A stretch of DNA of 64,000 bases from Sipunculus nudus (Eukaryota > Annelida > Sipuncula > Golfingiida > Sipunculidae). Position 1 is the stretch's first letter. Each line of letters begins with the position of its first letter. The stretch lies in the NCBI GenBank assembly GCA_026874595.1, contig CM049315.1:2972664-3036663 (forward strand). Direction: 5' to 3'. The notes under the pieces are model-generated. The model had not been told where the DNA came from. It worked only from the letters and a program-made list of their open reading frames with translations, and ran no database searches. A program made the translations under genes and the position numbers. This document shows positions 38,666 to 50,469 of the stretch, piece after piece.

Positions 38666-38717
38666 CAGTGGTGTACCTATCGTTTGTGCCGCCCGGGGCG
38701 GTCATAGAATTTGCCGC
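38666..38717 (+). mobile_element. Candidate transposon terminus
   Basis: CAGTGGTGTACCTA followed by GTGCCGCCCGGGGCGG resembles the CAGTGGCGTA..-type ends common among hAT-like DNA elements of invertebrates. No matching inverted end was found; the sequence runs into the satellite module after about 100 bp, so this is a truncated end at best. Confidence 0.35.
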
Positions 38718-38789
38718 CCCTCTTAACAATATTATAAAACTGGAAACATATGCAAAAAAATATTTGGTAAATTTTCTGCGTTATATTAC

Positions 38790-39112
38790 GGAAGCGTATA
38801 GCTGCCACCTGGTAAAAGAAAAATAAATTATTTATCTCGTACGTACGACATACTATCTCGTACGTACGACATATTATCTCGTACGTACGACATACTATCT
38901 CGTACGTACGACATATTATCTCGTACGTACGACATACTATCTCGTACGTACGACATATTATCTCGTACGTACGACATACTATCTCGTACGTACGACATAA
39001 TATCTTGTACGTACGACATATTATCTCGTACGTACGATATAATGAATCTTACGGATCTGATTCATAGACTAGACAACATGCCAACAGATATATGTATAAG
39101 TACGGAAGCGTA
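38790..39112 (+). mobile_element. Foldback-like repeat, truncated copy with satellite array A
   Basis: Left edge AAGCGTATAGCTGCCACCTG, array at 38834-39041, then GATCTGATTCATAGACTAGA up to about 39112, where a new copy of the left edge starts. The rest of the arm is missing. Confidence 0.8.
38834..39041. repeat. 21-bp satellite array A, about 10 units
   Basis: Each unit has the self-complementary core CGTACGTACG plus ACATACTATCT or ACATATTATCT. Period 21. It is open in several frames on both strands (repeated SYVRD or SRTYD) only because 21 is a multiple of three. Confidence 0.97.
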
Positions 39113-39161
39113 TTGCTTCGGAAGCGTATTGCTGCCACCTAGTAAAAGAAAAAAATCATTT

Positions 39162-39432
39162 ATCTCGTACGTACGACATAGTATCTCGTACGTACGACAT
39201 AGTATCTCGTACGTACGACATACTATCTCGTACGTACGACATACTATCTCGTACGTACGACATATTATCTCGTACGTACGACATACTCTCTCGTACGTAC
39301 GACATACTATCTCGTACGTACGACATATTATCTCGTACGTACGACATACTATCTCGTACGTACGACATATTATCTCGTACGTACGACATATTATCTCGTA
39401 CGTACGACATACTATCTCGTACGTATGACATA
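39162..39432. repeat. 21-bp satellite array B, about 13 units
   Basis: Same unit and orientation as array A; the last unit has one substitution (TACGTATG). Confidence 0.97.
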
Positions 39433-40899
39433 ATAAATCTTATGTATCTGTTTCACAGACTACAAAACAGACCATCTGATATATGTATAAGCAATATATA
39501 TATAAATATATGTTAAATAATGTATGTTCTCCACCTCCCTGCAAACAGTTTGAACACCGTTGAAACGAACGTATATATATATTTCTTTATTTATTTATAT
39601 ATACTATATATTTAAATGCTATTCGATTATATCATTTTTCTGTGTCTGGGTTTCTGAAATATTTCAAGGAAGCGAAATATATCAAGTCGTTGTCTGCAGG
39701 TCATATACAGAACTTTCATTTTTAGATAGATGATTAAATTCTGTTGGCAGCGTATGATGTTTAATGATGAGCCTGTCATAATATTAATAAAAAAAAATAT
39801 TGCCTTTGCCAAATTGAAAACAAGAGGACAGCTACCAAATAGCCTAAATTTTAGTGTTTGAGTATTATGCAGTTTTCTAATATTCATAATTGATCTAAAA
39901 ATTAGATTAATGATATAACGCACGGTGTAGTGGATCGTTAAAAATATTTAATGTATATACAACCATTGATATAATATGTGGGTAGCGGAACAGTCTACAA
40001 CCCATTTTATGCGGTACATATAATTAAATTTTTATCTGAATTAAATAAAAAAAATATTAAAGACTATAACTCATGGAAATGCGATTAATCTGTGAAAGAA
40101 GAATACGAAATTATAATACAAGTCTTTTGTTCATATGTCAGGCTGAAGTGGTGGTAAAGCCTACACCTCAGATCGGTTTGATTTGCGGATAAGTATAAAA
40201 TCTTATATGTGGTACATGTACGTGTAACTTGTCCTACTACTGTAGACACCATGAAGTTAAACTTATGGGATCAAGCACTCCGTTTCATAATTAACATAGG
40301 AATCATTAACCTCTCCTTACTGGCATCTTTGTATTACAGACACCTCTGTAAGTGACACTTAAGGTTCATATTCATTTGCAATAATGTGTGTATTGTTTCA
40401 CGTCATTAACTCATTTTGGGTGAAAACGAAAGTTGTCCAGGAAATCCATGCCGACATACGAGTTTAATATCTCCTGTTCACTGGTTTTATACGTTGTCAT
40501 GGTTCTGTCTGTGAGTTAACACAGTCCTCGTGTGTCTGTTTACCATTACAAGACCCCTTGACTAGAGGCAAGATCTTAGTTGAGCACACGCGAAAATTAT
40601 AAAAAAGAGAACAAACATGAAAAAAAAGAAACACCCGGAGAGACTAAAAAACCTTGATTTGTGAAGTTGGGTTGTACGTCCAACAGGTCGCATGATCGCT
40701 GTTTGTTTTGCATCATTCATCGCACCCGTGGCAAGCCTTTTCCACTTGCGTAACGGATTTAGCAAACGGTTTTAGAACGAAATATTGAAAGATACCGTAA
40801 TATTTAAGGAGACTACACTGTATTTCATATATACTTAATATACCTGGTATGTGAAAGGTAAATAGGTTCACTCTTCACGGATTTTAATCTCCACTACAA

Positions 40900-40999
<100 letters not shown>

Positions 41000-41256
41000 T
41001 TGTGTGTGTGTGTGTGTGTGTGTGAAAAGACTGAAAGCCTCGGGAGATATTGCCAGCGCTGTGTTAGAATGGCTGAGCTGGTGGATACTATTAATGTCAT
41101 TAGTAATACGTATAATGTCTATCAGTTCTTGTTCTTGTTAGACAAGATAAAATATCCCACATGTGCAAGGGACACAGCTATGTTATTGTCACTTGCGAGG
41201 GACTACTATGCTTATATAGCAAATTGAATATGGAAATAGAATTTAGAAACGGGATT

Positions 41257-41794
41257 ATGCACAAGTGCCAATGTTCATCTGTTTCAAATGTGATGAAATA
41301 ACTGTCCTTGATCTGATAGTAACATCAAACATGAATACCTCTAGAAACAAACTCATATTTATTAAAACACATATATGTATATAGCCTTATTTTTAGCAAT
41401 AGTCTGATTTATATACAATATGTATTGGTAGTGTGCCAATTAATCTGTTTAACCAATGAAAAATATTTCGGGTTTAATATCTCCTGTTGACCAGTTTTAT
41501 ACGTTGTCATAGTTTTGTGTGTGAGTAAATGATATTTATATATATACAGGGAAATCTTTCTAAACTTGTGATCAGTGTCCGCCGGAGATGGCTTATCGTG
41601 TCCGTATTTGACAGGTTCATTTACTCTTAGAATGTTCGTTTGAGTTGCAATCCGTTGAGTTGCTGTCCGTTGTCCGCAGTAGCGATCGAGGTGTCCGCCT
41701 TGTAGAGGTTCTGCTTATACACAACATATACGGAATTTCGAAGGGGCTAAATTCTCTTGTCCATTATAGCCAGTCGTCCGCCTAAGTGAGGTGT
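41257..41794. other. Spacer with a small fragment of the foldback-like repeat
   Basis: 41468-41530 repeats the TTTAATATCTCCTGTT and TTATACGTTGTCAT block of 40462-40520. 41560-41790 has several TGTCCG motifs and no match elsewhere in the window that I could find. Confidence 0.5.
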
Positions 41795-42044
41795 ATGTCG
41801 TACGTACGAGATAATATGTCGTACGTACGAGATAATATGTCGTACGTACGAGATAATATGTCGTACGTACGATATAATATGTCGTACGTACGAGATAATA
41901 TGTCGTACGTACGAGATAATATGTCGTACGTACGAGTTAATATGTCGTACGTACGAGATAATATGTCGTACGTACGAGATACTATGTCGTACGTACGAGA
42001 TACTATGTCGTACGTACGAGATACTATGTCGTACGTACGAGATA
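41795..42044. repeat. 21-bp satellite array C, about 12 units, inverted to array D
   Basis: Units run as ATGTCGTACGTACGAGATAA-type, the reverse complement of arrays A, B and D. With the 84-bp spacer and array D it forms a near-perfect palindrome. Confidence 0.97.
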
Positions 42045-43025
42045 AATAATTTATTTTTCCTTTACTAGGTGGCAGCAATACGCTTCCGTATATTGCTGCC
42101 ACCTGGTAAAAGAAAAATAAATTATTTATCTCGTACGTACGACATAGTATCTCGTATGTACGACATAGTATCTCGTACGTACGACATAGTATCCCGTACG
42201 TACGACATAGTATCTCGTACGTACGACACAGTATCTCGAACGTACGAAATAATATCTCGTACGTACGACATAATATCTCGTACGTACGACATAATATCTC
42301 GTACGTACGACATAGTATCTCTTACGTACGACATAGTATCTCGTACGTACGACATATTATCTCGTACGTACGACATAATTAATATTCCGCATCTGAATCA
42401 CAGAATACACAACAGGCCAACTGATATATGTATAAGCATTATATATATGTTAAATAATGCGTGTTCGTACCCTAACTACACAACATCTTCACCTTGCAAA
42501 CCGTCGGAACACCGTTGAAAAGAAAAAAAATACATATATTTATTAATGCATTTATCTTTTTATTTATTTTTACTATAAATTAAAATGCTGTTGATTTATT
42601 GTTGTTTCTTTGTGTTTACGTTTCGGAAATATTTCAAGGAAAAGAAATTTATCAAATCGTTGTCTGCCAGTCATATACAGAACTTTCATTTTTAAATAGG
42701 TAATTAATTCTGTTAGCAGTGTAATATTAATAAGAAAAAAATATTGCCTTTGCCAAATTGAAACTACCTTTTGGAGAAGGAAGGGTTCGGACAAGAGGTA
42801 CAGCTAACAAATAGCCTGATTGTAAGTAATTGAGAATTGATATATGTGGGGTAGGTTTCTTATATTCCTTAATTGATCTGTATAAGAACTAGATTTATGA
42901 CATAACGCACAGTGTCACTCGTTCTACCGTAAACACTAAGTTCAACTGATGGGATCAAGCACTTCGTTTCATAATATATGAATCAGGAACCTCTCCTTAC
43001 GGGCATCTTTGTATTACAGACACCT
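42045..43025 (+). mobile_element. Foldback-like repeat, copy with array D and partial arm
   Basis: The spacer 42045-42128 is itself an inverted repeat around CGCTTCCG (GGTGGCAGCAATA against TATTGCTGCCACC). After array D the arm matches 39433-40340 and 49347-50225, and stops at GTATTACAGACACCTCTAA where a different small repeat begins. Confidence 0.8.
42129..42378. repeat. 21-bp satellite array D, about 12 units
   Basis: Same orientation as A and B. Several units carry substitutions (GTATGTACG, CCCGTACG, CGAACGTACGAAA). Confidence 0.97.
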
Positions 43026-43330
43026 CTAATAGTCAGGTGGCTTAGCGTCAGATTTTGGCCATATCGTTACAGACCGGATAAAAGCACCAAAGTTTGTATA
43101 TGGATAGAGTACACCAAAACAGATGATTTCAGATGGGATGCCCTCATGGAGTACCTACGAGATAAGTTTTAGACCCTGAAAACCATCTGCGCCTTGCGTA
43201 TCACAGTACCCTCTTTTCGCATGAAAATGAAGAGTGATAGGGAAGGAAAAATAACCTTAGATCCACTGCGGTTTAATGAAATATAGTAAATTATATACCA
43301 AAAGAAAGCCAAAGAAGTGTTCTTTCTATC
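43026..43330 (+). repeat. Small dispersed repeat, copy 1
   Basis: Starts AGTCAGGTGGCTTAGCGTCA, then GGATAAAAGCACCAAAG and GAAAAATAACCTTAGATCCA. A copy lies at 44010-44320 and a partial inverted copy at 46855-46985. The 64-codon open frame here is interrupted in the other copies. Confidence 0.7.
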
Positions 43331-44009
43331 ATTACCATTTACATTGTTATATTATACAGCTGTAGCCAAAAAAGTGTAGAATGGTCACGTGACAATACAG
43401 TTTCTCAAATTCGGGACTGGGAAAGCTACATGCAAACATTAAACGAAGATATTAAGTGTATAAACAAAAATATGTGCAAATATTTTTCTTGTTTACTATT
43501 GTTGAGTTTGTGATTCAGTTTTTGGGAAAGTATTAAATGTTTATGATGAAGGATAGTTCCCTTAGCAGCTCCTTGTGTTTGAACTTATAATATGACCGAT
43601 AACCCATATTTCTGATAAAAATCAACCTTACATTAATATTTTTGTTTGTTCTTGTTATTCATTGCAATGGATCTCTGTAAATCGTTGCCAATTCAAAATG
43701 TAAACTTCTGGGCCAGCAAAATGGATTTATATTAGAATTATATTATTAACTATCATAACCGCCTTGTTACAAGATTGCGACCACATTCCGAATAATATGT
43801 TGACAAATTACCACTTATACATAACCTGTTTCCAAATTAAATACAAATTAAAATATAACATAGAAATTAAATCGTTCTGACTGCATTATCAAATAAGCCG
43901 ACAATATTATTTAAGCCAAAAGGTTAAAATGCGATATATTAGTCGTACTGGCACATTATGGAACACAACTTGGGTAGTTACATTAGCAAAAGGGTGTATA
44001 CAATCAAGA
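43331..44009. other. AT-rich non-coding spacer
   Basis: Nothing recognised. Confidence 0.4.
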
Positions 44010-44320
44010 TTTTCTTTTAGTCATGTGGCTTGGCGTCAAATTTGGACCATATAGTTTAAGATCGGATAAAAGCACCAAACTGTGAAAGTGGATAGACTAC
44101 ATCCAGGGGGTTGATTTTAGAGGAGGTCCCCAGGTGAAGTACATACTAGTTTCGTTTTTAGCGCCGAAACCTATTTGGTCTTTGTTCACCGAAATAACAA
44201 TATTTAGCCTGAAAATATGAAAGGTCAAGGAAAGGAAAATCACTTTAAATCCGCTTTAATTGCATAGAATATTGCAAATGATATGCTACATTAAAGACAA
44301 AGAAAAATATGTTCCAGTCC
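44010..44320 (+). repeat. Small dispersed repeat, copy 2
   Basis: AGTCATGTGGCTTGGCGTCA, GGATAAAAGCACCAAAC and GGAAAATCACTTTAAATCCG match copy 1 in order and orientation. Confidence 0.7.
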
Positions 44321-45933
44321 AATATATTTATTATAATTTTTTTATATGTGCACAAGAAGCCAACATAACAGCAAAAGTCAGGTGTTTATGACAGATCTCA
44401 ACCATGATGAAAATGTGACACAAATGTTTTAGTGAAGAGGTACAATTATTAACATAGTTTTTGTTTAATAATTCCTTATATATTTTGCCTGAGTTGGAGA
44501 GTATTGTCCATTAGGAATTATTGATAATTTTCTTTGCGGTCATTGTAGCTGACTTCAATTTGGGATCCAGACTTCGCATATAGTCATGTTAAACGCTTAA
44601 ATGCCATCGCAAAATATCAACGTTTTCATTCTACACATATCCTGTCCTGTTCTTTATTAGCCGGAAATTATGCGTTCTAACTTTCCATGATTTAATTGCA
44701 GATGAATAAATATATCCCGTCTTTTAGTATTCTTGGAATATTGTAGTACTTTTTACAAGAAATCTTGCATTTTTGTTATGTAGCAAACTGTCTTGTTTAT
44801 ATAGTGGTTTTCTACAATGGCTAAATTTATATGGTGTTACTTAGTTGTTCATTATTTCATCTAGAGACCATGTCCTGTAGAATATTAAACTAAATTTCTT
44901 ATTCCTTTCTTATTCCTGCATCCCATAACTATTTAACTTCATACCTGTTTTCTTTTTTATTTTGGGAATAAAAAATTAATACCATAGATACATGATTCAT
45001 TTTTTATATTATATGCAAGCATGCGGTTTAACCAATTTCATAGGCCTTTCTATTTTCCGTATGATGCAACAAATACCTTTATGAAACGATTTAATCGCAA
45101 ACAAGATGTCTAGTTTGAACTTGACAACAAGTTTGAAAGTATATGTCTGAATAACAAAAACAACCAATTTTATTCCAAATTATGTGTTATCTGTATCTCC
45201 AAACTCCCTCTGAAATTCACTCTAAAGGTTCTTAGGTTTAGGAATCCATCAATAACAATAACCTTTGAACAACTAAATGTATAGGTAAACTTAAGACAAA
45301 GCCCCCTTTTCATGATAGATATATCGTGTTTGCTTTTATACAGAACTTTAGACTTGCACTAAAATGGCGGTCTCAGCATTATAATACAACTTAAGCATAT
45401 TCATATTTTATACTTTATTTATATTCAATATTTTATAATCATAAACAATTAAAGTAAACTCAGTCGGACATTTCCATGTCTAAACAATTTAGAATGTAAA
45501 ACTTGGTCTAAACAACGTTAATCAATAATATTCTGACATTTTTTTATAGAGACGCTTTATTCTAAACGAATTAAACACCCAGCTGATCTTCATAAGTCCT
45601 CATTGACTTGTACTCTAAAGGTATCGTCAGTCTCACAGTGCATAGATCTGAACAAAGCCACAAACCAAATTTTTCTTTTTCAGTTAAATATTATTAAGGA
45701 TAAGTGTAAAGAAATGTTACTTAATGATTCAATTCTGAGAATTGTCTCATTTGCCTGTATATCATTTATCGTGATTGAGATGCGTTAATGCGCAGTGCAA
45801 AAATATTGGTCCAATTCATGTAGACTGCCAATGTAAACACCAATCATGCACTGAGCTGCCCAGATCGCACCTATACTTGTATGATCTTTATCACCAAAAC
45901 AATTATGCAGTATTTATTTATAATTTATTTATA

Positions 45934-45988
<55 letters not shown>

Positions 45989-46854
45989 TAAAAGCGGAGC
46001 TCCAATATTTTAACTACACTCTCAACCCATAATTATTACAACAGCAAGCTCCGTCGTATTGAACCTTGATCTAAATTAATCTACTATCAATAATTATACT
46101 GCAATTTATTAATTTCTTTGAAATGTTATTATTCCAAATAGATATAAAACCCAATGGGTGTTCAAGAACCACCCATTAGCGTATTATGTAAGTCCATATA
46201 TAAGACTCGCTAAGTCAATGGATTTGCTTGTAGCCCTTTTCTCTCCAGACAGATATTATTTTGGATAAGTGTAACTTATATTGCTTTATGGCACATTTTC
46301 ATCAAAGCATATACCATATTTTATAATCAATATGTATTTGTGCCTTGATTATTAATGATCAAAGGTGTGGACAAATTAAATAAATTGTTTCAATCACCTG
46401 GGTTTTTCGTTTATTACTTAGATATAGATTTCAAAATGATTGGTTTCACTGGAAAAAAGTATATATATATATTAGTATATTCCCTATATATTTCAATTAT
46501 ATGGGTGTGAATCTTTATAATTCTAATATTTATGCAATAGTAATTTTTACTGAATTGCTTATATCTTAACTTTTTCAATATTTTCTTCAGAACATGAGGG
46601 CATTTTAACACACTCACAGAATACAATTTCACATCAATGGATGACGTGACCTTTCGACCTCTTTCGACTTACAATTATACTTAAATATGATTTTCGTCAA
46701 AATTCCAACGACAACTGTTCATGATATTTCTTAATGGTGTTCTTCTTATAATGCTTATTGATTAATTTAAAATGAGTTTTAGAGTCAACTAAGTATTCAA
46801 CATTACGTTTATTATGGTAAACTTGTGAAATTTCACGTAAAATCCCGTTATTTT
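44321..46854. other. AT-rich non-coding stretch
   Basis: Contains one (TA)n tract (45937-45987) and no gene that can be supported; open frames up to 85 codons are AT-driven. Confidence 0.4.
45937..45987. repeat. (TA)n microsatellite
   Basis: About 50 bp of uninterrupted TA. Confidence 0.95.
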
Positions 46855-46985
46855 GGACTCGGGGCCTGCTGAAAGAACCAGAAACCGAGTTCGGGTGGGC
46901 ACCCCCTCCAGAATGATCAGGATTGACCTGTAGATACTTCATACCAAATTTGGTGCTTTTATCCTGCGTGTAACGATAATTCCGT
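46855..46985 (-). repeat. Small dispersed repeat, partial inverted copy 3
   Basis: On the minus strand reads AGTCAGGTGCCTCAACGGAA and GGATAAAAGCACCAAAT, as in copies 1 and 2, and abuts a foldback-like arm at 46985. Confidence 0.65.
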
Positions 46986-47576
46986 TGAGGCACCTGACTA
47001 TATATTGACACTCAAGGTTCATATTCTTTGTTAATAATATTTGTGTTTTGTCTCACGTTATTAACTCATTTTGGCTGAATACCAAAGTTGTTTAGCAAAT
47101 CCATGCCGATACACGGGCTTAATATCTCCTGTTTACTGGTTTTGTATACGTTATTATGGTTGTGTGTGCGAGTAAACACAGTGCACCTTTGTCTGTTTAC
47201 TATAACACGACCGCGTGACCAGAAGCAAAATCTTAGTCTAGCACACGCGACAATTATAAAAAAGAGAAGAAACATGAAAGAAAATCACCCAGAAAAGCTT
47301 GAAAAACCTTGATCTGTGGAGTTTATTTTTACGGCCAACAGGTGGCGTGAGCGCTGTTTTTCATTGATCGCGCCCAGGGCAAGTTTTTTTTTTTCCACCT
47401 GTAAACAGAAGAAAGCAAACGAAGAACGAAATAGTGAAAGATCCCGTAATAGTTTAAGGAGACTAAATTGTACTTCATGTATACTCAAAGTACCTGGTTT
47501 GTAAAATGTAAATAGGTCCTTTTTTCATTTAAACTTTCTACTATTCAATCGGCTCTCTCTCTCTCGCTCTTTCCCT

Positions 47577-47643
<67 letters not shown>

Positions 47644-47885
47644 CGTTAATATGTGTGTGTGTGTATGAAAAGACTGAAAGCCTTGGGATATAATACCAGC
47701 GCTGTGTTAGAATGGCTAAGCCGGTGGATAGTATTAATGTCATTAGTAATACATGTAATGTCTATCAGATCTTCTTGTTTGGCCAGATAAAATATCCCGA
47801 CATGTGCAAGGGACATAATTAGTTATTGTTACTTGCGGGGGATTCCTATGCTTATATGGCAAATTTGAAATGGAAATAAAATTTA
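46985..47885 (+). mobile_element. Foldback-like repeat, distal arm copy
   Basis: Matches 40345-41250 almost end to end, including TTAATATCTCCTGTTTACTG, CACACGCGACAATTATAAAA, CCAACAGGTGGCGTGAGCGC, the (CT)n(TA)n(GT)n tract at 47551-47665 and GAAAAGACTGAAAGCCTTGG. It lacks the satellite-bearing half. Confidence 0.85.
47551..47665. repeat. (CT)n(TA)n(GT)n microsatellite inside the foldback-like repeat
   Basis: CT-rich tract, then about 37 bp of TA, then a short GT run, in the same order and place as at 40905-41023. Confidence 0.95.
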
Positions 47886-50469
47886 GAAATCAGACCAATC
47901 GTTTAGAAACGAGACAAACACAGCGCTCACGCCACCTGGTGGTGGTACAGCATTAATTCACAATTCAAGGGTTTTCAAGCTTCTCTAGGTGTTTCTTCTT
48001 TCATGTTTCTTTTCTTTTTTTATAATTGTCGCATGTGGATCTTTCCTCTGGTCACCCGGCCTTCTTATGTAAACACTTAACAGACACCTATAGAGGTTCT
48101 GTAATCATAGATGCCCATTAGGAGAGGTTCATGATTCATATTTAATGAAACGAAGTGCTTGATCCCATAAGTTGAACTTCATGCCGTTTACAAAAGGGCG
48201 AGTTACACGTACATGTACCACATACAAGATCTTATACCAATCCGCAAATCAGACAAATCTGAGGTGTAGATTTTACCACCACTTCAGCTTGATATATGAG
48301 GTTAAGACTTATTTTTGAATTTCGTATTCTTCTGTCACAGATTAATCACACGCCCATGAGTGATAGTTTTTAATATTTTTTTTTATAATTCAGTTCAAAA
48401 TAAAAATTATACGTACCCCATTAAATGGATTGTTTTCTATTCAGCTACCCAACAATCATATCAATGGCTGTATATGCATTAAATAGTTCAAAAGATCAAC
48501 TGCAGGAAGCGTTATGTATAAATCTTGTTCTTAGAAAGATCAGTTTAGAATATAAGAAACCTGCCCCACAAATAATCATTCTCAATTACTTAAAATCAGG
48601 CTATTCGGGAGCTGTACCTCTTGTCCGAACCCTTTTTTCTAAAATAAGTAGTTTCAGTTTGGCAAAGGCAAGATTTTTTCTTATTAACATTATGACAGGC
48701 TAACTATTATAACATCATATACTGCTAAAATTATTTATTCACCTGTCGTAAAATGAGTTCTTTATATGATTGTCAGACAACGATTTGATGTATCTTTCGC
48801 TTGCTTGAAATATAACAGAAACCTGGACACACACAAAAAATGTGAATCGAATAGCATTTAAATATATACAATAAATAAATAGATATATGTGATTGTGTGT
48901 GTTGTTTTCAATGGTGGTCCAGCGGTTTGCAAGGAAGTGGAGATGTTGTATATATAGTTAATGTGAAAATATACATTTAACATATACATATTGCTTATAC
49001 ATATATCTGTTGGCATGTTATCTAGTCTATGAATCAAATTCGTGAGATTTATTTTGTCGTACGTACAAGATTATATGTCGTACGTACGAGATTATATGTC
49101 GTACGTACGAGATAATATGTCGTACGTACGAGATAATATATCGTACGTACGAGATACTATGTCGTACGTACGAGATACTATGTCGTACGTACGAGATAGC
49201 ATGTCGTACGTACGAGATAATATATCGTACGTACGAGATACTATGTCGTACGTACGAGATACTATGTCGTACGTACGAGATAGCATGTCGTACGTACGAG
49301 ATAAATAATCTATTTTTCTTTTACCAGGTGGCAGCAATACGCTTCCGTATATAAGCAATATGTATATGTTAAATAATGTTTTCACATTTACTATATATAC
49401 AGCATCTCCACCTCCTTGCAAACCGCTGGACCACTGTTGAAACCAAGACACACAATCACATAGATCTATTTATTTATAGTATATATTTAAACGCTATTCG
49501 ATTTGTCATTGTTTCTTTGTGTCCAGGTTTCTGTAATATTTCAAGCAAGCGAAATATACATCAAATCGTTGTCTGACAGTCATATACAGAACTCTCATTT
49601 TAAGTCAGGTGATTAAATAATGTTAGCAGTATATGATGTTATAATAGTGAGCCTGTCATACTGTTAATAAGCAACAAATCTTGTCTTTGCCAAACTGAAA
49701 CTACTTTTTAGAGAAAGAAGGGTTCGGACAAGAGGTACAGCTCCCGAATAGCCTGATTTGAAGTAATTAAGAATGGATATTTGTGGGGCAGGTTTCTAAT
49801 ATTCTAAACTGATCTTTCTAAGAACTAGATTTATATATAACGCTTCCTGCAGTTGATCTTTACAGCCATTGATATGATTGGTGAGTAGCTGAACAGACAA
49901 CAATCCATTTAATAGGGTACGTATAATTTTTATTTTGAACTAAATTATATAAAAAAAATATATTAAAACTATCACTCATGGACGTGCGATTTATCTGTGA
50001 CAGAAGAATATGAAATTCTAAAAATAGGTCTTAACCTCATATGTCAGGCTGAAGGGGTGGTAAAATCTACACCTCAGATTTGTCTCATTTGCGGATTAGT
50101 ATAAGATCCTGTGTGTGGTACATGTACGTGTAACTCGCTCTTCTGTAAACGGCATGAAGTTCAACTTATGGGATCAAGCACTTCGTTTCATAATATATGA
50201 ATCACGAACCTCTCCTAATGGGTATCTCTGTATTACAGAACCTCTATAAGTGTCTGATAAGTGTTTACATAAGAAGGCCGGGTGACCAGAGGAAAGATCC
50301 ACATGCGACAATTATAAAAAAAGAAAAGAAACATGAAAGAAGAAACACCTAGAGAAGCTTGAAAACCCTAGAATTGTGAATTTATGCTGTACCACCACCA
50401 GGTAGCATAAGCGCTGTGTTTGTCTCGTTTCTAAACGATTGGTCTCATTTCTAAATTTCTTAATTTCGT
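47872..50469. mobile_element. 2.6-kb palindromic foldback-like element
   Basis: The left arm (47872-48999) is the reverse complement of the right arm (49347-50469). Outer ends read AATTTAGAAATCAGACCAAT on the left and ATTGGTCTCATTTCTAAATT on the right; inner ends are TATTGCTTATAC and GTATAAGCAATA. The 347-bp centre holds satellite array E. Matching landmarks at equal distance from the centre include CGTTTAGAAACGAGACAAAC, GGGATCAAGCACTTCGTTTC, CTCTTGTCCGAACC and GTTGTCTGACAGTCATATA with their complements. Relative to 39113-41256 both arms share the same internal deletion (the segment between TAAGTG and GTTTAC), so the palindrome arose from one arm that was then inverted-duplicated, or was kept alike by gene conversion. 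No coding capacity. Confidence 0.88.
49053..49304. repeat. 21-bp satellite array E, 12 units
   Basis: 252 bp, same orientation as array C. Two successive blocks of five units repeat the same order of variants (ATA, ATA with TATC, ACT, ACT, AGC), a higher-order duplication of about 105 bp. Confidence 0.97.

Noticed and set aside
38828-39431. Frames with repeated SYVRD or SRTYD peptides (also at 41782-42518 and 49042-49451)
   Set aside because: 21 is a multiple of three, so a stop-free unit is open indefinitely in both strands. Flanks are non-coding repeats and the arrays occur in both orientations.
42978-43172. 64-codon frame over the small dispersed repeat
   Set aside because: The copy at 44010-44320 is interrupted by stops and frameshifts, so it is not a conserved protein.
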